DNA from: G963677325 sp963677325
GTDB lineage: Bacteria; Bacteroidota; Bacteroidia; Bacteroidales; Prolixibacteraceae
Direction of reading: 5' to 3'
Assembly (NCBI GenBank): GCA_963677325.2
Contig: CAXXGM010000008.1
Span: 434,001 to 498,000, forward strand
Length of the DNA stretch: 64,000 bases
Shown here piece by piece: positions 10,493-17,565 of the stretch (position 1 is the stretch's first letter; each line of letters begins with the position of its first letter). The notes under the pieces are model-generated. The model did no database searches. It had not been told where the DNA came from and saw only the letters and a program-made list of their open reading frames with translations. A program made the translations under genes and the position numbers.

Positions 10493-10780
10493 TGCGAATT
10501 AAGGGTTGGAAAATAATGAAACTTGGAAAGTTGACATTGTATTGTAGCCAATTATGTATAAAGCTATTTTCATTAAACGTTCAAAATAAGAAATGGATAA
10601 CCTAATCTGTTGAAAACACCTCAGTAGAAATGGCCGGTAGAGAAAAATTTACCTAATTACCTAATTTAATCAGGTAATTAGGTCGGTGGAGGGGTAAAAT
10701 AAATACAGCTACTGAGGTGTTTTTTAAAAGATTAGGTTATCGAAGATGATATTTTCAACTCTTAATTCGCATGAAATACT
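10493..10780. mobile_element. Nested inverted-repeat element (outer boundaries)
   Basis: ATGCGAATTAAGGGTTG at about 10493 is matched in inverse orientation by CAACTCTTAATTCGCAT ending near 10774-10780. The pair encloses the 146-bp inverted-repeat element at 10596-10741. No coding capacity is seen. Confidence 0.5.
10596..10741. mobile_element. 146-bp MITE-like element with an internal hairpin
   Basis: The left arm starts GATAACCTAATCTGTTG and ends ACACCTCAGTAG. The right arm is its imperfect inverse over about 32 bases (CTACTGAGGTGT ... AGATTAGGTTATC). Between them is a second perfect 12-base stem, ACCTAATTACCT against AGGTAATTAGGT. Confidence 0.8.
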
Positions 10781-10966
10781 TTTGTCCACCAATTTGTACC
10801 GTTCTGCGGTTCATTCACTCTGATCTGTTGATGATATGATCACTGTTTTGTTGAAATCTTTTCTATTGAGCAAGATTTTGGCAATTTCAATAAAACAGGG
10901 GGTAGTGCAATTTTGGATGGCGCCTAGGGAGTATTTCTCAAAATGAGAACAACCCCTCTGGATTAG

Positions 10967-11245
10967 GGAGTAACAGGCTCTGCAAATCTGAAGACTATAA
11001 TTGTCAAGGGCTATTCACTTCCCGTAAAATATTATACTCCCAAATATTCACAGTCTCCCGAGGCGGAAGTTTATTAGAAATATGCTTCCTTATACTGGAA
11101 GCCGGATATTGTCATCGATTCGACAGGCGTTGCTTCATTTAAATTCAATGTACCCAAAGAAATAAATAACCTGAATGTGAGAATTGAAGGGATTTCGGAT
11201 GACGGTAGAGTTTTCCTGGAAGAACGAACTGTAACAATTGAGTAA
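10967..11245 (+). pseudogene. Decayed C-terminal tail of a third MG2/plug-like paralog
   Basis: The frame reads GYSLPVKYYTPKYS, then a stop at 11075-11077, then KYASLYWKPDIVIDSTGVA, FKFNVPKE, VRIEGISDDGRV and EERTVTIE before the final stop at 11245. This matches the order of the last 80 residues of the two paralogs upstream (FYAPK, DLRALVHW, DSLGKA, VEAISDNG). Another stop lies just 5' and no longer upstream homology is visible, so only the tail survives. The sequence between it and the intact paralog is filled with repeats and TIR elements, which suggests the rest was lost or broken up by insertions. Confidence 0.75.
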
Positions 11246-11322
11246 GAAAATTTAAATTTGCTTTTTCTACAATTTTCTTAACTTTGATCTTCTCTACTAA
11301 CTGTTATGTACTGGCTTATTGT

Positions 11323-12705
11323 ATGAAAACACAAATCTTTATTCGCCTTCTCTTTTTGGTCGGCCTTTTCACAATGAATCCCGGTTCTGTTAATGCCCAG
11401 GACAATAAACCATCCGGTTTAAAACTATCAACTTTTGACATAGATGCTACTCCTCCTGTTGGCAGCAGGCTGATTTATGATCCAATGGTCAACTCATGGG
11501 ATTTGGGTCTCAGGGCCAAAGGGATTGTTTTGTCTGGCGCTGGTAACCCTATTGTGTTGGTAGCCATTGACTGGATCAGTATCGATGGTGATAGTCAGGA
11601 TGCTTTTAAGAGTGCGCTTGCAAAAGCTGCCGGTACAACACCTGAGCGGGTGGCTGTGCATACGTTGCATCAGCACGATGCCCCAACCAGTAATTTTTTA
11701 GCAGAAAAGATTCTTAAAGATTCAGGACTCAAGCCGGGTGTTTACGAGAGCACTTATCAGCATGAGTTAATTCAGCGGCTCGCCTCGGCGGTTGAAAAGT
11801 CAGTTAAGAATTCACAACCGGTCACTCATATCGGACTTGGAAAAGCGAATGTTGAAAAGGTTGCATCGATCCGCCGTATTATGGGAAAGGATGGGAAGGT
11901 GAGAGCTGTTCGCTACACATCCTGCCCCGATCCTGCTTTGCGCGCAGAACCTGAGGGGTTGATTGATCCGGAAGTCTCTCTTGTTAGTTTCTGGAATGGT
12001 GATAAACCTGTAGCGGTTTTAAGTTATTATGCTACACATCCGCAAAGCTACTATCGTACAGGGATAGCCAACCCTGATTTTCCGGGATTGGCTCGTTTTT
12101 ACCGTCAGTTGGCCGTTCCCCAGGCTCTTCATATCCATTTTACGGGCGCCGGGGGAAATATCGGAGCGGGAAAGTATAATGATGGTTCCCGTGAAAATCG
12201 TGCAATATTGGCCCAACGTCTTGCGGATGGTATGAAAAAAGCATGGGAAGCTACAAAACGCGAACCGATCACGGCTGAATCAGTAGCCTGGACGATAGAG
12301 CCTGTTGCGCTTCCACCTGCGGAAACTGTCACCAAGCTGATTAACGCTGACCGGAAAGATACGGCCGTTGTAAGAACCAATGCAAAAAAGATGGCATGGC
12401 TGGAGCGCTGTCAATCCGGGAAAAAGATTGATATTGAATGCCTCTTTTTAGGTCGGGCCCGAATTCTTTTTATGCCCGGAGAACTGTTTGTGGAGTATCA
12501 GCTGGCTGCCAAAAAGATGCGTCCTGACTTGTTTGTTGCCATGGCAGCTTACGGGGAGGACGGGCCTTCTTATATTGGTACTGCAGTGTCATATCAGCAG
12601 GGCGGTTATGAACCGACCGCTTCAAATGTAACCCCTGAGGCAGAAAAAATTCTAACGGGAGCCATGCGAAAACTTCTTAATGAAACAAAGCAGATAAAGG
12701 AATGA
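11323..12705 (+). CDS. Secreted neutral/alkaline ceramidase-like hydrolase
   Basis: 460 residues from the ATG at 11323. The frame opens 13 codons earlier, but the signal peptide MKTQIFIRLLFLVG ending near SVNAQ begins here. It resembles the N-terminal catalytic domain of the neutral ceramidase family: FDIDATPPVGS at the mature start, LRAKGIVL, a histidine cluster AVHTLHQHDAP in the place of the family's usual HTHSGP zinc site, then ATHPQSYYR, HFTGAGGNIGAGKYND, FMPGELFVEYQ and YGEDGPSYIGT. It lacks the C-terminal immunoglobulin-like domain of classical ceramidases. Many Bacteroidota proteins of this type sit in glycan loci and probably act on something other than ceramide. Predicted periplasmic or secreted. 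The variant histidine motif makes the true substrate uncertain. Confidence 0.8.
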   Translation: MKTQIFIRLLFLVGLFTMNPGSVNAQDNKPSGLKLSTFDIDATPPVGSRLIYDPMVNSWDLGLRAKGIVLSGAGNPIVLVAIDWISIDGDSQDAFKSALAKAAGTTPERVAVHTLHQHDAPTSNFLAEKILKDSGLKPGVYESTYQHELIQRLASAVEKSVKNSQPVTHIGLGKANVEKVASIRRIMGKDGKVRAVRYTSCPDPALRAEPEGLIDPEVSLVSFWNGDKPVAVLSYYATHPQSYYRTGIANPDFPGLARFYRQLAVPQALHIHFTGAGGNIGAGKYNDGSRENRAILAQRLADGMKKAWEATKREPITAESVAWTIEPVALPPAETVTKLINADRKDTAVVRTNAKKMAWLERCQSGKKIDIECLFLGRARILFMPGELFVEYQLAAKKMRPDLFVAMAAYGEDGPSYIGTAVSYQQGGYEPTASNVTPEAEKILTGAMRKLLNETKQIKE

Positions 12706-12730
12706 AAGAATTTATCATTTGTAATTTAAA

Positions 12731-12963
12731 GTCGTTTAGTTAAGGAAAATATCCATTGCCGTCAGCTGAAGCTGACGGCAGATGTTTGAATTATAAGTGG
12801 CTTTAGCCACATTGATGTGTTTAATTTTAAAATGTGGCTAAAGCCCTTTGAACCTGCATCTTCATCCGTCAGCTGAAGCTGACGGCAATGGATAAGAAGG
12901 ATATCAAAAACGTTACTGATCATTCATTGTAAAAATAAATATTGATTTTCTTAACTAAACGAC
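12731..12963. mobile_element. 233-bp TIR element carrying the double-palindrome repeat
   Basis: GTCGTTTAGTTAAG at 12731 is perfectly inverted as CTTAACTAAACGAC ending at 12963; neighbouring bases also pair partly (GAAAATATC against GATTTT). The second double-palindrome unit lies inside. No ORF. Confidence 0.7.
12752..12893. repeat. 142-bp double-palindrome repeat, copy 2
   Basis: Starts TCCATTGCCGTCAGCTGAAG and ends with the inverted form CTGACGGCAATGGA. Both ends contain the self-complementary CAGCTGAAGCTG word. The middle has GTGGCTTTAGCCAC and TTTTAAAATGTGGCTAAAGC. Length and order match copy 1 at 10006. Confidence 0.9.
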
Positions 12964-12969
12964 ATAGAT

Positions 12970-13022
12970 TCGTAATTCGTAATTAACCATTAACCATTAA
13001 CTGTTAATGGTCAGTGGTCAGG
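12970..13022. repeat. Stutter repeat of AATTCGT and TTAACCA words
   Basis: ATTCGTAATTCGTAATT is followed by AACCATTAACCATTAACTG and TTAATGGTCAGTGGTCAGG. The same TTAATGG word recurs at 59170-59215 and 61935-61955. Confidence 0.7.
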
Positions 13023-13060
13023 GTATTCTTTTAATTATATGATAAGAAACTACGTTCATA

Positions 13061-13087
13061 AAATTAAGCTGCGTAGCAGCTTAATTT
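13061..13087. repeat. ATTAAG-based perfect hairpin, member 1
   Basis: A perfect 12-base stem AAATTAAGCTGC with loop GTA and the inverse arm, followed by TTG. Shares its base (ATTAAG...CTTAAT) with hairpins at 25750-25787 and 45564-45590, while the apex differs. It could also act as a terminator. Confidence 0.8.
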
Positions 13088-13228
13088 TTGTAGAAACAGA
13101 TTTATTTGAGAAATTAGCCACGGAGTGGCGATATCTTCCAAAAACTTTAATATAATTGATAATTCATATTTCAAGATTATTTAACCGGACTTTAATAATT
13201 TAGCTAATTCATTAAATTTAAAATACGA

Positions 13229-14173
13229 ATGTCAAAAACAATTGGCCGAAGAAATTTTTTCAGAGATACCGTACTTACTGCTTCAGCTCTGATGCTGGGA
13301 AGTAAAATAGCATTTGCTGATAAAAATGAACCTGCGATTTCTGAAGAGCGATCCGCTTCTGCTTTCGACATCATGAAGGAAGTGATGAAATACAGGAAGA
13401 TCAGCGCTCATGAACACGTAGGATTGGGGGATACGATTGAACACCAATTAAAAGTTGCAGACAAACTGGGCATTGAGAAACTGGAGATATCGCTGCCGGT
13501 TACGAATACCAAATCCAAAGCTACTCCGGAGGAATTCAAAAAGTGTAATGGTGTAGTTCTTGAAGCAATGAAAATGCATCCGGACAGATATTTGGGAAGC
13601 TTTTTCGTGAACCCGGTTTACGGCAAAGAATCATTGGAGGAGATCAACCGATGTGTCGGGGAGGGTATGATCGGATTGAAGTTATACAACCAGGTGAAAA
13701 TCAATGATCCTTTATTTTATCCGATCATTGAAAAGTTAATCGATTTGAAAATGATCATTTTAATGCATTCCAGTGACGGGATCGGCATCGGAGGGAAAAG
13801 AACCCAATATGGCAATGTTCAGCCCAATATTTCATTGCCGGAGAATTTTGTGGAAGCGGCCAAGAGGTATCCTGAGGCCATGTTCCAGTATGCACATACT
13901 GCTGGTGGTGGTGATTGGGAATCAGCCTGCAAGGCCATAAAAGATTATCCTAATATCTATGTAGATACCTCCGGGAGCAATAATGAGGGAAGCATGATTG
14001 ATTATGTACATAAATACCTTGGAGAAGACCGGATGTTTTTTGGAACAGACGGCTCCTATTTCCAGGGAGTAGGGGTGATCCTTTCCTCGAATTTAACCGA
14101 AGCACAAAAGAAAAAAATCTTTTTTGACAACTACAATAACATCTTAAGAAAGGCGGGAAATAATGTTGATTGA
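13229..14173 (+). CDS. Exported amidohydrolase-family TIM-barrel protein
   Basis: 314 residues. The N-terminus GRRNFFRDTVLTASALMLG looks like a twin-arginine-type signal. The barrel has the metal-ligand pattern of amidohydrolase family 2: AHEHVG (HxH, about residue 60), MHSSDG, YAHTAGGGDW and GTDGSYF near the C-terminus. All expected ligand positions are present, so it is probably an active metal-dependent hydrolase or decarboxylase; the substrate is unknown. It overlaps the next gene by 11 bases, so the two are probably co-translated. The upstream spacer holds repeats and a hairpin, so any promoter should lie in the last 140 bases before the start. Confidence 0.8.
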   Translation: MSKTIGRRNFFRDTVLTASALMLGSKIAFADKNEPAISEERSASAFDIMKEVMKYRKISAHEHVGLGDTIEHQLKVADKLGIEKLEISLPVTNTKSKATPEEFKKCNGVVLEAMKMHPDRYLGSFFVNPVYGKESLEEINRCVGEGMIGLKLYNQVKINDPLFYPIIEKLIDLKMIILMHSSDGIGIGGKRTQYGNVQPNISLPENFVEAAKRYPEAMFQYAHTAGGGDWESACKAIKDYPNIYVDTSGSNNEGSMIDYVHKYLGEDRMFFGTDGSYFQGVGVILSSNLTEAQKKKIFFDNYNNILRKAGNNVD

Positions 14174-14951
14174 TATTAACGCCAACATCGGGCACTGGCC
14201 TTTCGAACAAACAAACTGCAATACCTGTAAAGCCTTGTTTGACAGGATGAATAAGTTCGGAGTCGATGTTTCGGTGGTGAGTAATTTGAATGGTATTTTT
14301 TATAAGGATACTCAATCTGCCAATGAGGAACTTCATGAGGAGATTACATCAAATCGAAAATTTCAAAACCGCTTTATCCCTTTTGCCGTTATCAATCCTA
14401 CCTATGCAGGCTGGAAGAATGACCTGGATACCTGTGTTACCAAGATGGGGATGAGAGGGATTCGCTTATATCCTCTGTATCATGATTATTTGCTGACAGA
14501 TCCCTCCTGTATCGAGCTTATAAAATATGCCAGGGATCGCGGTTTAATTATTGCGTTTATACATCGAATGGTTGAAATCAGGGCCGCGCGCTCATGGATG
14601 GACTTGAGTACTCAATTGAATATGAACGATATTATTCCGGTAATAAAAGAAGTGCCGGATGCAAAATACCTGGTTCTGAATATAACCGGCGGAATGCAGA
14701 TGAATGATGAAGATACCAGGCTGTTTAAATCAGCAGATGTAATATTTGACACCTCTGGGAGAGGCATTACCAATCTGTCCGAACTGATTAATAAATTCGG
14801 GAGAACCAAGTTTGCTTTCGGCACTCACTCCCCCATCCTTGATTATCTGACAGGTTTGCTTCGCATTGAATCATTAAGTGAAAATGAGGCGGATGAAGCT
14901 ACGAAAGAATTATTGAGATCGCAAAATGCTAAAAGGATTATGGGTGTATAA
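14163..14951 (+). CDS. Amidohydrolase-related protein with altered metal site
   Basis: 262 residues, no signal peptide, start inside the end of the preceding gene. The overall fold resembles amidohydrolase family 2 (opening MLIDINANIGHWPF, later FIHRMVEIR and GTHSPILDY), but the usual HxH of the first strand reads NAN. The later histidine of IHR and the GTHS motif remain. The pairing with a fully equipped paralog suggests a heteromeric partner or a divergent, possibly metal-free, activity. This is an inference from the residues visible. Confidence 0.7.
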   Translation: MLIDINANIGHWPFEQTNCNTCKALFDRMNKFGVDVSVVSNLNGIFYKDTQSANEELHEEITSNRKFQNRFIPFAVINPTYAGWKNDLDTCVTKMGMRGIRLYPLYHDYLLTDPSCIELIKYARDRGLIIAFIHRMVEIRAARSWMDLSTQLNMNDIIPVIKEVPDAKYLVLNITGGMQMNDEDTRLFKSADVIFDTSGRGITNLSELINKFGRTKFAFGTHSPILDYLTGLLRIESLSENEADEATKELLRSQNAKRIMGV

Positions 14952-15174
14952 TTCTGGGTTTTGGAGACAGATTGACCGACAAAAGATGATTTAGTATAAA
15001 AGTGCCCAAGCTGACTATGTGCCGCTACAGTTATCAAAAGGTTTAATTTCTTTGCGTTTTTACCTTTTGAAAATCAGCCTTGCTTTTTCCTTCAGAGAAT
15101 TTGCATTGACCGTTTCATGGTAATCGGCCAATATGGAATATTACCTACGTGGATTGGTTCAATCAAATATATGG

Positions 15175-15213
15175 AAAGTAGGAAGTAGGAAAGTAGGGAA
15201 ATAATATGTTAGA
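15175..15213. repeat. AGTAGG interspersed repeat, copy 2
   Basis: Identical to the copy at 56318-56354 over 37 bases, starting AAAGTAGGAAGTAGGAAAG and ending ATAATATGTTA. Intergenic. Confidence 0.85.
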
Positions 15214-15291
15214 TAAAATGGTAAATTGATTCTATCGAATGCTTGATTCAGTCGGGGAAAAATGAGACCTATTGATCAAACTCTTGTTTGC

Positions 15292-15331
15292 GTTTCAGTA
15301 ATATGCCTAAAGTTTCAGTAATATGCCTAAA
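15292..15331. repeat. Perfect 20-base tandem duplication
   Basis: GTTTCAGTAATATGCCTAAA occurs twice without a gap. It lies about 235 bases upstream of the sigma-factor gene. Confidence 0.9.
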
Positions 15332-15503
15332 TGAAATATTATATATGTACGATTTCAACTGATTGTTATTTACCTTAATTCAACTGATTTCGTGTTCAAT
15401 TAAAATGATTTTTTTAATAAAACTATTTATCATAGATTCTAAATTTAAGAAAAAAATTTCCAATTCCACTTTTTAGGAATCTTAATTTGTGTTAATTAAT
15501 TAT

Positions 15504-15511
15504 TAATTTTG
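15504..15511 (+). promoter_or_regulatory. Possible -7 box of the sigma-factor gene
   Basis: TAATTTTG fits the Bacteroidota -7 consensus TAnnTTTG and lies 53 bases before the start codon. A TTTG at 15486-15489 is closer than the usual -33 spacing, so the call is tentative. Confidence 0.3.
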
Positions 15512-15564
15512 AAGGCACAATTTAACACTCCCACACATCGCTTAAAGAATAGCTATTCGTATTT

Positions 15565-16167
15565 ATGCAGAAACAAGTAGATGAGGAAGAGATTCTATGG
15601 ATGCGGTTTAGAGAAGGTAATGATCATGCGTTTTACCGTCTTTACGATCTTTATGTAGACAATCTGTATAAATATGGCAGTCATTTCTCTCGAGATAAAG
15701 ACTTTATTAAAGACTGTATTCAGGACCTTTTTCTTGACTTATATAAATACAGAAAAAAGATTTCTGCCACGGATAATATTCAGTTTTACCTGTATCGTTC
15801 TCTTCGGCGAATAATACATAAGGAACAGGATAAACTGATTCCGCTTTTCAATGATGGGAAAGTTATTTCTTCGAATGATACTCAGGATCTTTCTTATGAG
15901 GATTGTCTTATTTTGGCGGAAGCCGAGGAGGAAGATCACAAGAAATTATATCATGCGATTAATAAACTTTCGGATCGTCAAAGGGAAGCTCTTTCCCTCA
16001 AATTTGAACAGGACAGACCATACACGGAAATTGCAGAGATTATGGATATCTCTGTAGAATCTGCCCGCACAATAATTTATCGTGCACTTAAGGAGCTTCG
16101 GAAATGTATCGAGATGAAAGGACCTGTTCCGCTTCTGTTCTTATTATCCTATTCCCGGAATCAATAA
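15565..16167 (+). CDS. ECF sigma factor (FecI/SigW-like) of the utilisation locus
   Basis: 200 residues. The sigma-70 region 2 is seen at about 20-75 (FYRLYDLYVDNLYKYG, DCIQDLFLDLYKYRKK). Region 4 is at about 130-185, with LSDRQREALSLKFEQ and the helix-turn-helix YTEIAEIMDISVESAR followed by YRALKELRK. The length is typical of Bacteroidota ECF factors paired with FecR. It is followed 103 bases later by a FecR gene and then by a SusC receptor with an STN domain, the classical trans-envelope signalling set. It is therefore expected to switch on the SusC/SusD genes, and possibly others here, when substrate is bound. Confidence 0.92.
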   Translation: MQKQVDEEEILWMRFREGNDHAFYRLYDLYVDNLYKYGSHFSRDKDFIKDCIQDLFLDLYKYRKKISATDNIQFYLYRSLRRIIHKEQDKLIPLFNDGKVISSNDTQDLSYEDCLILAEAEEEDHKKLYHAINKLSDRQREALSLKFEQDRPYTEIAEIMDISVESARTIIYRALKELRKCIEMKGPVPLLFLLSYSRNQ

Positions 16168-16270
16168 AATACCGGCACTTTAACAATTTTTAATATTTTT
16201 CACAAAAAAGATTATTTTTTTGTCTATGTTTTGAATATTTTTCTCTTTACACATATAAAGAGGAAAGTCA

Positions 16271-17437
16271 ATGATAAGGAAGTCCAAAATCAGAGCAGAA
16301 GAACTACTAACTGATGAGAAATTTTCAGAGGAATTTCTATCTCAAACCGCTAAAGAAGAAAATGTTGATGGAGGTGAAATTCAGATGGCCCGTAAAATTT
16401 ATTCTTTTTTACATTCTTATCATAAGAGCTTAACCATTAGGGAGAAAGAACAAACTAAGGACCGGATCAGATTATCGATAAGAAAACAATCCATAAAAAA
16501 GCATATTATCAGGTGGTCGGTTGCTGCTACAATATTATTTGCAACTATTCTGATCTCTCGTGAATATCTTCAACCCAAATCCACTACAGAAATTACTCAA
16601 TTTGCTCAGACCATTGAACATGTTAAAGCGGGGAATAACACGCGCATCATTCTTCATAATGGAGAAGAGGTTCAGACAGACAAAAAGCAATCTCAGATCA
16701 GGTACGATTCCAATGGAGAAAATATAATCATCAATTCTGATAAAAAGGTCGTTCAGAAGGTGAATCACATAGATGTGGTTTTTAATACTGTAATTGTCCC
16801 CTTTGGAAAACGGGCACAAATCACTTTGTCAGAAGGAACTAAAGTCTGGCTTAACTCAGGTTCCAAATTGATTTATCCCGCAGTGTTTGCTTTGAACAAG
16901 CGGGAAGTTTACATTGAAGGAGAGGCCATATTCGATGTGACGCATATGGAGGAAAAACCTTTTGTCGTAAGTACGAGTGATTTTGATATAAAAGTTTTGG
17001 GAACTGTGTTCAATGTGAGCTCCTATTCGGATGATAAATGTTCGAGCACCGTATTGGAGCAAGGGAAGATAGAACTCGCTCGCAGAGAATCATCTATTTT
17101 GTCACGGGAAAAAATTGACATCTTTCCCGGAACGATGGCTGTTTTTAATAGGAATCAAAAAACTTTTGAGAAGCAACAGGTCGACCCTCAAAAATATTTA
17201 TCATGGAGAGAAGGCTACCTGATATTTAAGAGTGAAAAACTGGAAAATATTTTGAAAAAATTAGGCCGGTACTATGATATCGAAATGGTAATCAATGATG
17301 CTCAGCTGAAGAATGCTGCCTTCTCCGGATTGCTTGATCTTAAAAATTCCCCGGAGGAAGTGTTGTCTATCATTAAAGAAACAACTTCATTCTCTTACAG
17401 TATAGATCACGAAAAAATATTTATTAATCCAAAATAG
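16271..17437 (+). CDS. FecR-type anti-sigma factor
   Basis: 388 residues. The cytosolic N-terminus (about 1-75) is presumably the sigma-binding part. One membrane helix follows (about 77-97, IIRWSVAATILFATILIS), then a periplasmic FecR domain (about 170-270, VPFGKRAQITLSEGTKVWLN, YPAVF, REVYIEGEAIFDV) and a C-terminal DUF4974-type domain (about 310-388, LENILKKLGRYYDIEMVI). All expected parts are present. It lies between its sigma factor and the SusC gene and should hold the sigma factor inactive until the STN domain of the receptor signals. The spacer before the next gene contains a terminator-like hairpin. Confidence 0.92.
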   Translation: MIRKSKIRAEELLTDEKFSEEFLSQTAKEENVDGGEIQMARKIYSFLHSYHKSLTIREKEQTKDRIRLSIRKQSIKKHIIRWSVAATILFATILISREYLQPKSTTEITQFAQTIEHVKAGNNTRIILHNGEEVQTDKKQSQIRYDSNGENIIINSDKKVVQKVNHIDVVFNTVIVPFGKRAQITLSEGTKVWLNSGSKLIYPAVFALNKREVYIEGEAIFDVTHMEEKPFVVSTSDFDIKVLGTVFNVSSYSDDKCSSTVLEQGKIELARRESSILSREKIDIFPGTMAVFNRNQKTFEKQQVDPQKYLSWREGYLIFKSEKLENILKKLGRYYDIEMVINDAQLKNAAFSGLLDLKNSPEEVLSIIKETTSFSYSIDHEKIFINPK

Positions 17438-17470
17438 ACTGCCTATAGGAAAAAAAATAAAATTTACCCA

Positions 17471-17515
17471 AAAAAAAGCTTGCAGATGTTGCAGCATCCG
17501 CAAGCCCGAATTTTT
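17471..17515 (+). terminator. Terminator-like hairpin between fecR and susC-like genes
   Basis: An A-rich lead-in is followed by the stem GCTTGC-A-GATG against CATC-C-GCAAGC with a short loop (17478-17505), then CCGAA and five T at 17511-17515. This layout fits intrinsic termination and would separate the regulatory pair from the structural genes. Confidence 0.6.
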
Positions 17516-17565
17516 CAATTTACATCGCCTGAAAGCGATATTATAAACTAAATGTATACAAATGT

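Larger units (their letters stand above)
14952..15564. other. Spacer upstream of the sigma-factor gene
   Basis: About 610 bases without a gene. It contains one AGTAGG repeat (15175-15213), a 20-base perfect tandem duplication (15292-15331), and a long AT-rich stretch that should contain the sigma-factor promoter. Confidence 0.6.
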
